Below are positions 49,714 to 57,651 of a stretch of DNA of 64,000 bases, in pieces. Below the pieces are notes generated by a model. It was not told where the DNA came from and did no database searches. It was given only the letters and a program-made list of their open reading frames with translations. The first letter of the stretch is position 1; every line of letters starts with the position of its first letter. The DNA comes from Pseudomonadota bacterium (GTDB taxonomy: Bacteria; Pseudomonadota; Gammaproteobacteria; Burkholderiales; Methylophilaceae), in assembly GCA_029556915.1 (NCBI GenBank), contig JAKQIT010000142.1, forward strand, positions 62,001 through 126,000, in the 5' to 3' direction. Position numbers and translations under genes: made by a program.

Positions 49714-50508
49714 TTATTCTGCTGAGTTAACTTGCAAATAAATCGGCGAAAAAGCTTCTTGTTGCGTAATGCGAATTAAGCCTTCTTTTGCCAATTCTAA
49801 AATGGCTAAAAAATTCACCACCAATTTTGGCAAACCCTCATTCACCACGTCAAATAACTGCGAAAATTCCACCAAACCATCAGCTTTTAAGCGACGTAAA
49901 ATCTGGCTCATGTGCTCGCGTACAGAAAGCTCCGCTCGGCCAATTTTGTGGTGGCTGTTGAGTTTTGCACGTTTCAACACATTGCGCCACGCCTCCACCA
50001 GCTCATCTAAGCTGACTTCTGGCGGCTTAATTTCGCTGACATGCTGATAATACGCCGCCGCTACCACAAACTCTTCACCCGCTTTAGGCATGTCATCTAA
50101 ACGTTGTGCAGCGAGTTTAATGGCTTCGTATTCCATTAAACGGCGCACCAACTCGGCGCGTGGGTCATCCTCTTCAGTAATTTCAGCAGGTTTTGGCAAC
50201 AACATGCGCGATTTAATTTCAATCAGCACCGCCGACATCAACAAATAATCGGCGGCTAGCTCTAAATTAATCGCCTTCATTTTTTCTACATAGCCCATAT
50301 ATTGCGCGGTGAGTTGCGCCATCGGAATATCAAGAATATCGAGATTATGCTTGCGGATGAGGTAAAGCAATAAATCCAGCGGGCCTTCAAACGACTCTAA
50401 ATACACCGCCAACGCATCGGGCGGAATGTACAAATCTTGCGGTAGCTCAGTTAAAAGCTCGCCTTTGATTTTGGCCTGAACGCTGGTTAAAAGAGAGGTT
50501 TCTGACAT
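49714..50508 (-). CDS. scpA: Segregation and condensation protein A
   Basis: The kleisin subunit of SMC-ScpAB, bridging SMC heads in chromosome condensation. The 264 residues begin with the typical FEGPLDLLLYLIRKHNLDILDIPMAQLTAQYM (about 39-70) and end with a winged helix (VVNFLAILELAKEGLIRITQQEAFSPIYL). Its upstream flank is the accessory repeat region at 50.5-51.0 kb, unlike the compact trpS-scpA order I would expect in related genomes. Confidence 0.94.
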   Translation of the reverse strand: MSETSLLTSVQAKIKGELLTELPQDLYIPPDALAVYLESFEGPLDLLLYLIRKHNLDILDIPMAQLTAQYMGYVEKMKAINLELAADYLLMSAVLIEIKSRMLLPKPAEITEEDDPRAELVRRLMEYEAIKLAAQRLDDMPKAGEEFVVAAAYYQHVSEIKPPEVSLDELVEAWRNVLKRAKLNSHHKIGRAELSVREHMSQILRRLKADGLVEFSQLFDVVNEGLPKLVVNFLAILELAKEGLIRITQQEAFSPIYLQVNSAE

Positions 50509-50596
50509 GCGATTATTGTAATGTAATTAACGCCGATGAACGCAAATACACACAGATTTTTTGCGTAATAAAAAGTACGATAAATTAACGATAAAT

Positions 50597-50668
50597 CGCC
50601 CGAGAGATTTTTGATACCCTGCAAGCCGCATGGATACTGGCTTAGCGGGGAGGTGAAATGATATGTGC
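50597..50668 (+). repeat. REP-like palindrome copy 12
   Basis: CGCCCGAGAGATTTTT box, CCCTGCAAGCC / GGCTTAGCGGGG arms (partly mismatched), loop GCATGGATACT, then AGGTGAAATGATATGTGC. Confidence 0.87.
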
Positions 50669-50715
50669 AAAAAATAAGTCAAAAATTGATAAATTTTTGC
50701 TCAACATTTGGTGTT

Positions 50716-50936
50716 AAAACTCCCCCTGCTACCGCGCCTGAGATTTGCATAATAATGGGGAGGTTTCGGCAAGCGGCTGTTTGAGCCAAGTGATTTTATT
50801 GGCGAGTTTCCGATTGCCGCCACATTGTTATGCAAATCTCAGGAAACAAGCGGTAGGGGGTAGCGTTCTTTTTGGATACTTTTTCTTGACTAAGCAAGAA
50901 AAAGTATCTCGCCGATGGGCGAAAAGGTATTTTTGA
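50716..50936 (+). repeat. Composite structured repeat, copy 2
   Basis: About 220 bp, parallel to 13298-13517. It contains a 16-bp perfect inverted repeat (50737-50752 with 50828-50843), an outer pair (CCCCCTGCTACCGC against GCGGTAGGGGG) and a terminal hairpin (ATACTTTTTCTTG / CAAGAAAAAGTAT). Copy 1 keeps the order but its left inner arm has decayed. Confidence 0.87.
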
Positions 50937-50946
50937 AATTACATTC

Positions 50947-50969
50947 GGCGTACCGCAAGCAGGTACGCC
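50947..50969. repeat. 8-bp perfect hairpin
   Basis: GGCGTACC (50947-50954) and GGTACGCC (50962-50969) around GCAAGCA, just 3' of the minus-strand secreted-protein gene. No T-run, so an intrinsic terminator is doubtful. Confidence 0.6.
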
Positions 50970-50977
50970 CTACCGTG

Positions 50978-51565
50978 CTAGCATGGTAAATTACCCTGAA
51001 ACTCTGCTAATGATTGATGTCTCTTCTTATGCAAGGAAATTAGTCTGGCACTGTACCAACGACTATCACATTCAATTGCAGTTGTATATCTATCAATTTT
51101 TAACTGCGCCGCCCCACGAAAAGTTTTTAGATTTAAATGATTGGCATGTTTTTCTTCTAAAGTGTAGTTGTCAAACTGCTTTTTTTGCTTCATTAGCTCT
51201 TTGTATTCCGAGCTACTTAATAACAACTTAGCAGCTTTATCTCCATTGGTGAAAAGTATTACGTCTGGGGGTGTGTCATAGCCTGGGCTTGAACTATGTG
51301 GAGTAGGAAGAAAATTCATAGATGTTGGGTTTGGGTAAAATAAAACTTTAGGTTTAAGTGGCTCATCATCATAACCACCTAATCCTACTTGGTAGTCACC
51401 ATCAATCAGAATTGAGCCAGAAAAGCTTGCTTTCCCATATTGGTCTATATTTTTGAGTTTTAATGGAGTTTTCTCTATAGCTAAATAACTAACATCATCA
51501 GCATGAGCTTGAGTAAAAACAAAGACAAATATAAGAGAAATGACTCCAATAAAAAACTTACCCAT
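50978..51565 (-). CDS. Hypothetical secreted protein at the 3' end of the trpS operon
   Basis: The 195-residue product has a clear signal peptide (MGKFFIGVISLIFVFVFTQAHA) and a mature part with no recognised domain: a beta-rich start (GSILIDGDYQVGLGGYDDE), a Pro/Ser-rich middle and a charged helical end. The mature part has two Cys (AIECDSRW and the last residue), which could pair. The ATG overlaps the trpS stop by eight bases (ATGGGTAA), so it is read through from trpS. It is more AT-rich than trpS and borders the repeat region, which suggests an acquired gene. Confidence 0.75.
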   Translation of the reverse strand: MGKFFIGVISLIFVFVFTQAHADDVSYLAIEKTPLKLKNIDQYGKASFSGSILIDGDYQVGLGGYDDEPLKPKVLFYPNPTSMNFLPTPHSSSPGYDTPPDVILFTNGDKAAKLLLSSSEYKELMKQKKQFDNYTLEEKHANHLNLKTFRGAAQLKIDRYTTAIECDSRWYSARLISLHKKRHQSLAEFQGNLPC

Positions 51566-52760
51566 AATTCAATCCCATTGCATCTCTCACTTCCCGCATC
51601 GTCTCCCTCGCCACTTTACGCGCTTTCTCACACCCTTCGGCCACAATATTCTTCACTAAAGTTGGGTCTTCGGCATATTGCGCGGCGCGCTCTTGAATGG
51701 GTTTGAGTTCTTTTAATACACCTTCAATCACTGGGCCTTTGCATTCAATGCAGCCAATCGCCGCATTTTTACAGCCATTTTGCACCCATTGCTGGGTAGT
51801 TTCATCGGAGTAAATTTCATGTAATTGCCAAACTGGGCATTTAGCTGGGTCGCCCGGGTCGGTGCGCCGAATACGCGCGGGGTCAGTCGGCATGGTTTTG
51901 ATTTTTTTGGTAATTGCGTCAGGCTCTTCACGCAATGAAATGGTGTTGTTGTAGGACTTAGACATTTTTTGCCCATCCAAGCCCGGCATTTTTGAGGCAG
52001 GAGTGAGTTTATATTCAGGTTCCACCAAAATTATTTTGCCGCCGCCCTCTAAGTAGCCTAGCAAGCGCTCTTTATCGCCCATGCTCATGCCTTGTTGTTC
52101 TTCTATCATGGCGCGGGCAGATTCTAGCGCTTCTTCATCGCCGCTTTGTTGGTAAGCGTTGCGCATTTCTTCATACAAGCCAGCACGTTTATTGCCGAGC
52201 TTTTTAATTGCGGCTTCGGCTTTTTCTTCAAAGCCTGTTTCTTTGCCGTAAATGTGGTTAAAACGGCGGGCGATTTCACGGGTAAATTCAATATGTGGAA
52301 TTTGGTCTTCGCCCACCGGCACTTGGGTAGCTTTGTAAATCAAAATATCCGCACTTTGTAATAGTGGATAGCCTAAAAAACCGTAAGTGGATAAATCTTT
52401 GCTGGATAATTTTTCTTGTTGGTCTTTATAAGTGGGCACGCGCTCTAGCCAACTCAGTGGTGTAATCATGCTTAATAATGTGTGTAATTCGGCATGTTCT
52501 GGCACGCGCGACTGAATAAAAATCGTGGCGCTAGCCGGGTCAACCCCTGCGGCAAGCCAATCAATGACCATTTCCCACACGGATTCTTCAATCACTTCTG
52601 GTGTATCGTAATGTGTGGTTAAGGCGTGCCAATCGGCCACAAAAAATAGGCATTCATGCTCATGCTGCAAGCGTATCCAATTTTTAAGTACGCCGTTGTA
52701 ATGCCCTAAATGCAGGTTGCCGGTTGGGCGCATGCCCGATAAAATGCGTTCGATTGCCAT
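51558..52760 (-). CDS. trpS: Tryptophanyl-tRNA synthetase
   Basis: A class I synthetase that charges tRNA-Trp. The 400 residues carry the HIGH-type motif HLGHYNG (about 17-23) and KMSKSYNN (about 266-273). It is longer than E. coli TrpS (334) because of an insert of about 65 residues between roughly 172 and 240 (EEKAEAAIKKLGNKRAGLYEEM), a form I associate with betaproteobacteria. The operon order rnm-yciO-M50-trpS is on the minus strand. Confidence 0.96.
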   Translation of the reverse strand: MAIERILSGMRPTGNLHLGHYNGVLKNWIRLQHEHECLFFVADWHALTTHYDTPEVIEESVWEMVIDWLAAGVDPASATIFIQSRVPEHAELHTLLSMITPLSWLERVPTYKDQQEKLSSKDLSTYGFLGYPLLQSADILIYKATQVPVGEDQIPHIEFTREIARRFNHIYGKETGFEEKAEAAIKKLGNKRAGLYEEMRNAYQQSGDEEALESARAMIEEQQGMSMGDKERLLGYLEGGGKIILVEPEYKLTPASKMPGLDGQKMSKSYNNTISLREEPDAITKKIKTMPTDPARIRRTDPGDPAKCPVWQLHEIYSDETTQQWVQNGCKNAAIGCIECKGPVIEGVLKELKPIQERAAQYAEDPTLVKNIVAEGCEKARKVARETMREVRDAMGLNYG

Positions 52761-52808
52761 GTGAGTTTTTTAAAAACCTTAAATTAAATAGGTGCTTATT
52801 ATAACAAG

Positions 52809-53444
52809 TTAAAAGAGACTAAAAATAATGCTGTGCACAATTGCGATGAGTGGATCTAAAATTTTACCTAACACCCCAGTAAATAATAAGGCGATTAAAA
52901 TAATAAAGCCAAAGCGCTCAATTTGAGCAAAGCGCACGGCTAAATCATGGGGTAGCAAGCTCACGGCAATACGTCCACCATCTAGCGGCGGCAAGGGCAG
53001 TAGATTAAGTACCATCAGCACAATATTGATGCTGATTCCTGCTTTTGCCATCAGTGCAAGCGGCACGGCAACATTATCTGGTGCGCTCATGGTGAGTTTA
53101 AACACAATCGCCCAAATAATTGCCATGATAAAGTTAGATGCCGGCCCTGCTGCGGCCACCCAAAGCATGTCTTTTTTTGGGTTGCGTAATGCGGCAAAAT
53201 TAACAGGCACAGGCTTAGCCCAGCCAAATAAAATACCGCCTAAAAAAATGGTCATCGCTGGCAGTAAAATTGTGCCGAATAGGTCGATATGCTTAAATGG
53301 ATTTAAGGTGATGCGCCCAGCTTTATCAGCCGTAAAGTCACCAAAATGCCTAGCGGCATAGCCATGCGCGGCTTCATGCACGGTAATGGCCAAAATAACA
53401 GGCGGTGCGAACATGATGATTTTTTGTATGATTGAGAATTCCAT
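52809..53444 (-). CDS. Site-2 protease family (M50) membrane metalloprotease
   Basis: A 211-residue intramembrane zinc protease of the short M50 type. The zinc site HEAAH is at 23-27 within the first membrane helix, and the third ligand Asp is in LLPLPPLDGGRI (about 154). About five membrane helices. Substrates of this short form are unknown. Lies nine bases after yciO and 48 before trpS on the same strand, an order commonly kept in betaproteobacteria. Confidence 0.93.
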   Translation of the reverse strand: MEFSIIQKIIMFAPPVILAITVHEAAHGYAARHFGDFTADKAGRITLNPFKHIDLFGTILLPAMTIFLGGILFGWAKPVPVNFAALRNPKKDMLWVAAAGPASNFIMAIIWAIVFKLTMSAPDNVAVPLALMAKAGISINIVLMVLNLLPLPPLDGGRIAVSLLPHDLAVRFAQIERFGFIILIALLFTGVLGKILDPLIAIVHSIIFSLF

Positions 53445-53453
53445 TTTTTCCTC

Positions 53454-54089
53454 TTAGTGATTATCTTCTAAGCCAAACGGTGCTAAATCACCCTGCCCCG
53501 CCCGAACCAGTGTAGGCACATCGCCTGTTAAATCTATTACTGATGTTGCACCAGCCGCACAATGCCCCGCATCAATCACTAAATCAAGTTGATGCTCTAA
53601 TCGGTCACGAATTTCCCACGCCTCTGACATGGGCTCATCTTCACCCGTAATATGTAATGTCATACTCAACATGGGCGCATCAATCGCTTCTAATATGGCT
53701 TGCACCACGGCGTGATTTGGCACGCGAATGCCCACCGCATTACGTTTGGCGTGCTGCAGCTTTTTAGGCACTTCACGCGTGGCATTTAAAATAAAAGTGT
53801 AAGCGCCGGGCGTGTTTGCTTTTAGCAAACGAAATTGGCTATTATTCACCATGGCATAGGTACCTAGCTCGCTTAAATTGCGACACACCAGCGTAAACAG
53901 GTGCTTATCGTCCACGCCACGAATTTGCCGAATGCGCGTTTGCGCATCGCTAAACCCGAGCATACACCCTAAGGCATAACCTGAATCTGTCGGGTAGGCA
54001 ATCACGCCACCCTCTTGCAAAATTTCGGCCGTATGCTTAATCAGACGCGGCTGGGGATTATCTAAATGAATATTAAACAGTTGCGACAT
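53454..54089 (-). CDS. yciO: YciO-family protein (Sua5/YrdC domain)
   Basis: A 211-residue YrdC-fold protein. MSQLFNIHLDNPQPRLI and YPTDSGYALGCMLG closely resemble E. coli YciO, and NTPGAYTFIL, KRNAVGIRVP and TSVIDLTGD are the family blocks. Related YrdC/TsaC enzymes make threonylcarbamoyl-AMP for tRNA t6A; YciO itself appears to be a side branch with a different or weaker activity. Two bases after rnm, likely coupled. Confidence 0.92.
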   Translation of the reverse strand: MSQLFNIHLDNPQPRLIKHTAEILQEGGVIAYPTDSGYALGCMLGFSDAQTRIRQIRGVDDKHLFTLVCRNLSELGTYAMVNNSQFRLLKANTPGAYTFILNATREVPKKLQHAKRNAVGIRVPNHAVVQAILEAIDAPMLSMTLHITGEDEPMSEAWEIRDRLEHQLDLVIDAGHCAAGATSVIDLTGDVPTLVRAGQGDLAPFGLEDNH

Positions 54090-54091
54090 AT

Positions 54092-54958
54092 TTAAGCGGC
54101 TAAACCATCACCCAAACCAGCCACCTCAGGCCAATCAAGCCAAACGGGCACGCAATTATTGGGTAAAGCTGGTAAACGCCCCATTTCCATAAAACTAATA
54201 CCAACGCCGTGATAATCTGACCCTTGCGATGACTTTAAACCAAATTGGTGGGCGATTTTCGCAAACTGCTGATATTGCGGTGGCGTGTGGCTACCGGTGA
54301 CCACTTCAATAGCCGTGCCGCCATATTTTCTAAACTCATGCATCAATAATAACATGTTAATCATGCCTAAATCATAGCGACCAGGGTGGGCGATGACTGC
54401 GATACCACCACTCTCTTTAATTAAAGTAACGGCTTGCTCTAAACTCATCCATTGATGGTCAACAAAGCCAGGTTTACCTTTGACTAAAAACTTTTTAAAC
54501 ACAGACTTTGTGTCTTTAGCATGCCCACTTTCAACTAAAAAGCGTGCAAAATGCACACGGGTAATGACATTTTGCTTAGCAATATTCTTTGCAGCTTCAT
54601 AAGCGCCCAAAATACCAACCTTGGCCAATCCTTCGCCCATTTGTTGCGCCCGCAAGTCGCGGTCGGCATACACTTGATTCAGCGCTTGATTTAGAGCAGC
54701 GTTTTGTGGGTCAATTTTTAAGCCAACAATATGGATGGTTCGTTTTTTCCATGTAACCGAAATTTCAACGCCATCAATAAACTGCATATCATAAAGTTTG
54801 GCAGCTTCTCTGGCGATAGCCAAGCCGCCCAAGTTATCATGGTCGGTGAGGGCTAATACTTTAATGCCTTGCCCAGCCGCATAAGCAACTAAATCTTGTG
54901 GCGACCGCATACCATCTGAAACGGTAGAGTGGCAGTGTAAATCAATCGGGTCTGACAT
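54092..54958 (-). CDS. rnm: PHP-domain nucleoside-bisphosphate phosphatase / RNase AM
   Basis: A metal-dependent PHP-family phosphoesterase of 288 residues. Metal ligands: DLHCHSTVSDG at the N terminus, LTDHDNLGG (about 38), GVEIS (about 63), AVIAHPGRY (about 190) and GSDYHG (about 250). E. coli YciV/RNase AM removes 5' nucleotides from rRNA, and the family also dephosphorylates 3',5'-bisphosphonucleosides. First gene of the rnm-yciO-M50-trpS operon, divergent from yciB, matching the yciV/yciO link in E. coli. Confidence 0.93.
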   Translation of the reverse strand: MSDPIDLHCHSTVSDGMRSPQDLVAYAAGQGIKVLALTDHDNLGGLAIAREAAKLYDMQFIDGVEISVTWKKRTIHIVGLKIDPQNAALNQALNQVYADRDLRAQQMGEGLAKVGILGAYEAAKNIAKQNVITRVHFARFLVESGHAKDTKSVFKKFLVKGKPGFVDHQWMSLEQAVTLIKESGGIAVIAHPGRYDLGMINMLLLMHEFRKYGGTAIEVVTGSHTPPQYQQFAKIAHQFGLKSSQGSDYHGVGISFMEMGRLPALPNNCVPVWLDWPEVAGLGDGLAA

Positions 54959-55074
54959 TTAGGTCAACCATAAAATAGCTCAAAAAAACAAAAAGTGTAT
55001 AATGCGCTTGAAATTAACACCTTATGACACAACATTCATCATATCAAATTAGCCGCACACTCTAAAGCACACAT

Positions 55075-55713
55075 ATGAAGTTTTTATTTGACCTTTTCCC
55101 TGTTATTTTCTTTTTTTTCACGCTTAAAGTATCAGAAAAAACGGCGGGGGCTGGCGCTTTTTTGAGAAGCATTTTAGATGCTGTAGGCATCCACACCGCT
55201 GTTAAACCAGATATGGTGCCTATTATGCTGGCCACTGTAGCCGTTATTGTTGCCAGCATTATACAAATTGCATGGGTTAAGCTACGCCACGGTAAGGTAG
55301 AAAAAACATTGTGGATTAGTGCGGTTTTAGTAGTGGTGCTGGGTTTTCTCACCCTATATTTGCAAGACGATGCATTTATTAAGTGGAAACCAACCATTTT
55401 ATATTGGTTATTCGCCGCTGCCATTTTTATTAGCCAATGGTTTTGGAATAAAAATATTATCCGAGCCATGATGGATAAAAATGTAGAGTTACCTGAGCAT
55501 GTATGGACAAAAATGAATCTCTCTTGGGCAGGTTTTTTTACAGGGCTGGGTTTTTTAAACCTTTTCGTGGCCAAAACATTCAGCACTGACACTTGGGCTA
55601 CCTTCAAGTTATTTGGCGCAACAGGCATTATGTTTGTGTTTATTATTGTGCAAATGTTAATGATACAAAAGTACCTACCTAAAGAAGACGAATCTAAAAA
55701 GGATGAGTCATAA
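55075..55713 (+). CDS. yciB: Inner-membrane septation protein A (YciB)
   Basis: A 212-residue integral membrane protein with five or six helices, beginning [19 protein letters not shown] as in YciB/Isp[22 protein letters not shown] and [17 protein letters not shown] are family blocks. It is linked to cell-envelope elongation and septum formation, partly redundant with YciC/DcrB; the mechanism is unsettled. The stop overlaps the yciI start (TAATG). Confidence 0.95.
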   Translation: MKFLFDLFPVIFFFFTLKVSEKTAGAGAFLRSILDAVGIHTAVKPDMVPIMLATVAVIVASIIQIAWVKLRHGKVEKTLWISAVLVVVLGFLTLYLQDDAFIKWKPTILYWLFAAAIFISQWFWNKNIIRAMMDKNVELPEHVWTKMNLSWAGFFTGLGFLNLFVAKTFSTDTWATFKLFGATGIMFVFIIVQMLMIQKYLPKEDESKKDES

Positions 55714-56012
55714 TGTGGTATGCGATTATGGCTGAAGATGCTCCCAATAGCCTTGAGCAACGACTGAATCATCGTCCTGCACATTTGGCGCGTCTAACCG
55801 CTTTGCAAGATGCAGGACGATTGTTACTGGCGGGACCTTTTCCTGCCATTGACAGCACAGACCCTGGCGCGGCAGGCTTTACTGGCAGTTTAATTGTGGC
55901 TGAGTTTAGCAGTTTAGATGAAGCTAAAACGTGGGCTAACGCTGACCCATTTGTGGCTGCAGGTGTCTATGCCAATGTTATCGTGAAACCTTTTCGCAAA
56001 ACGCTACCCTAA
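55713..56012 (+). CDS. yciI: YciI-family protein
   Basis: A 99-residue ferredoxin-like-fold protein: [42 protein letters not shown], and [15 protein letters not shown] at the end. The conserved His (in RPAHLAR) and Asp residues suggest a small enzyme or binder, but the family role is not known. AAGGATG upstream serves as ribosome site within the end of yciB. In order yciB-yciI-bolA-PPIase. Confidence 0.92.
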   Translation: MWYAIMAEDAPNSLEQRLNHRPAHLARLTALQDAGRLLLAGPFPAIDSTDPGAAGFTGSLIVAEFSSLDEAKTWANADPFVAAGVYANVIVKPFRKTLP

Positions 56013-56016
56013 GTTG

Positions 56017-56280
56017 ATGATGGATTTAGTTACCGAGATTACCCAACGCTTGCAAGTGCTTGAACCTACCCAGTTGGAAATAACCGATGAAAGTCACCTG
56101 CACGCAGGGCATGCAGGCAATATGGGGGGCGGACACTTTAGCTTGCGCATAACAAGCTCGCATTTTTTTGAAAAATCACCGATAATACGCCATCGTCTTA
56201 TTTATCAAGCCCTTACAGATTTAATACCAACAAAAATTCACGCGTTAAGCATTCAAGCGCACGCACCTAGTGAAATTTAA
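56017..56280 (+). CDS. BolA-family protein
   Basis: An 87-residue BolA-fold protein with the signature LEITDESHLHAGHAG (about 20-35) and HFSLRITSSHFFEKSPIIRHRLIY, lacking a C-terminal Cys extension. BolA proteins act with monothiol glutaredoxins in iron-sulfur handling, or as regulators of morphology. The ATG at 56017 (or 56020) is preferred to the TTG at 56014. Four bases after yciI. Confidence 0.88.
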   Translation: MMDLVTEITQRLQVLEPTQLEITDESHLHAGHAGNMGGGHFSLRITSSHFFEKSPIIRHRLIYQALTDLIPTKIHALSIQAHAPSEI

Positions 56281-56347
56281 CTCAGGTGAAATTAACCCAA
56301 GTGAAATTTAACCCCTAATTTTTATTTTTAACCATGAGGATGTTCGC

Positions 56348-57136
56348 ATGAAATTAACCCAAACCTTAATCGCCGCAGCCGTTTTAGCTTTATCATCAAA
56401 CGCTTTTGCAGCAGAAACCATTGCCACCGTTAACGGCAAAGGCATCAATAAATCTGTTTATGACTACATTGCTAAAGATGCAACAGCACGTGGCCAAAAA
56501 GTAGATGACCAAGTTAAAATGGCCATTACCAACAAGTTGGTAGATTCCGAAATTGTTTACCAAGAAGCGCAAAAACTTGGTCTAGATAAAACATCTGACT
56601 ACCAAGCGCGTGAAGAGCTTACTCGCCGTGAATTACTGACTTCTGCTTACTTACAAGATTTTGTGAAGAAAAACCCAATTTCAGAAACCGACAAAAAAGC
56701 TGCTTATGAAGAATACAAAAAAGCTTATGGCGAAAAAGAATATAGTGCTCGTCATATTTTGGTAAAAACGGAAGCTGAAGCCAAAGAAATTATTGCTAAA
56801 TTGCAAAAAGGTTCAGATTTTGCCAAATTAGCCAAAGAGAAATCATTAGACCCAGGCTCAAAAGATAAAGGCGGCGATTTAGGTTGGTTCTCACCAGCAA
56901 CAATGGTAAAACCATTTAGCGATGCCGTAGCAGCTTTGCCAAAAGGCAAAACAACAGCCGAACCAGTACAAACACAATTTGGCTGGCACGTGATTAAAAT
57001 GATAGACACGCGTGCATCACAGCCTTTATCTTATGACAAAGTAAAAGAGGGTTTAGAGAAAAACTTGCAACAACGTAATTTAGAAAAAATGATGGCAGAT
57101 TTACGCGCAAAAGCAAAAGTTGATATTGCAAAATAA
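56348..57136 (+). CDS. Periplasmic parvulin-type peptidyl-prolyl isomerase
   Basis: A folding helper of 262 residues. The signal peptide ends ALSSNAFA. A SurA-like N-terminal helical region (about 25-125) precedes one parvulin domain (about 130-225: YSARHILVKTEAEAKEII, SLDPGSKDKGGDLGWFSP, VQTQFGWHVIKM). It is related to PrsA/PpiC-type foldases that assist outer-membrane proteins. GAGGATG gives a strong ribosome site. A terminator follows, closing the yciB operon. Confidence 0.93.
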   Translation: MKLTQTLIAAAVLALSSNAFAAETIATVNGKGINKSVYDYIAKDATARGQKVDDQVKMAITNKLVDSEIVYQEAQKLGLDKTSDYQAREELTRRELLTSAYLQDFVKKNPISETDKKAAYEEYKKAYGEKEYSARHILVKTEAEAKEIIAKLQKGSDFAKLAKEKSLDPGSKDKGGDLGWFSPATMVKPFSDAVAALPKGKTTAEPVQTQFGWHVIKMIDTRASQPLSYDKVKEGLEKNLQQRNLEKMMADLRAKAKVDIAK

Positions 57137-57163
57137 GTTTTCTTAATCTGTTTTCTTGCTAAT

Positions 57164-57192
57164 AAAAAAAGACTCATTTCGAGTCTTTTTTT
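57164..57192 (+). terminator. Terminator of the yciB-yciI-bolA-PPIase operon
   Basis: AAAAAAAGACTC (57164-57175) pairs with GAGTCTTTTTTT (57181-57192) around ATTTC. Confidence 0.9.
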
Positions 57193-57215
57193 ATTTATCT
57201 GCCCCAGTAAAAAAT

Positions 57216-57286
57216 GTCCGAGAGAAAACAGCACCTCTGCAAGCCCCATAGAATAAGGCTTGCAGAGCATCACAAATAATGTTTGT
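57216..57286 (+). repeat. REP-like palindrome copy 13
   Basis: GTCCGAGAGAAAAC box, CCTCTGCAAGCC / GGCTTGCAGAG arms (perfect), loop CCATAGAATAA, then TCACAAATAATGTTTG. Lies 24 bases after the operon terminator. Confidence 0.87.
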
Positions 57287-57378
57287 TTGAAAATTAGCCA
57301 GTTAAGGCTTTTTTATCAAAAAATATTGCAGTTACAATTTAAGTGATATAAGTCAACTACAACTTGCAAAAACTGTGA

Positions 57379-57397
57379 GATAATAAGAACTATTATC
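57379..57397 (+). promoter_or_regulatory. Fur box upstream of feoAB
   Basis: GATAATAAGAACTATTATC (19 bp) has perfect outer arms GATAAT/ATTATC matching the Fur consensus ends, 25 bases before the feoA ATG. It overlaps the likely -10 region, so iron-loaded Fur would block transcription. Confidence 0.75.
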
Positions 57398-57422
57398 ATT
57401 TAAGAAGCTCATATAGAGTACT

Positions 57423-57650
57423 ATGCAAAGTTTGACGCAACTCGCTATTGGTCAACCCGCCACCATATCTGCTATTGAAGCGGATGAGTCGCTTTTTCAT
57501 CGCCTATCTGCACTTGGCTTTCGCGTGGGCAAACCTCTAAGTATCATTCGCCGCGCCAATTTTAATGGCCCACTGCAAGTGCGCCTTGGTACAACCGATA
57601 TTATTTTGCGCACTGCCGAAGCAGCACGCATCCACATAAGCACTAGCTAA
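57423..57650 (+). CDS. feoA: Ferrous iron transport protein A
   Basis: A 75-residue SH3-like protein that supports FeoB. ISAIEADESLFHRLSALGFRVGKPLSII and VRLGTTDIILRTAEAARI are typical FeoA blocks. Sits one base before feoB and 25 bases after a Fur box. Confidence 0.94.
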   Translation: MQSLTQLAIGQPATISAIEADESLFHRLSALGFRVGKPLSIIRRANFNGPLQVRLGTTDIILRTAEAARIHISTS

Positions 57651-57651
57651 T

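Larger units (their letters stand above)
50509..50977. other. Intergenic region between scpA and the secreted unknown gene
   Basis: These 469 bases contain no credible gene. They hold REP-like copy 12, composite repeat copy 2 and an 8-bp hairpin just before the stop of the next minus-strand gene. A 63-residue frame at 50745-50936 is repeat sequence. Confidence 0.8.

Noticed and set aside
50745-50936. Plus-strand ORF of 63 codons
   Set aside because: Composed of composite repeat copy 2; no ribosome site and no frame conservation with copy 1.
55062-55784. Long minus-strand ORF of 240 codons opposite yciB
   Set aside because: A shadow frame of yciB, which has the right length and family motifs; the antisense translation has no recognisable domain.
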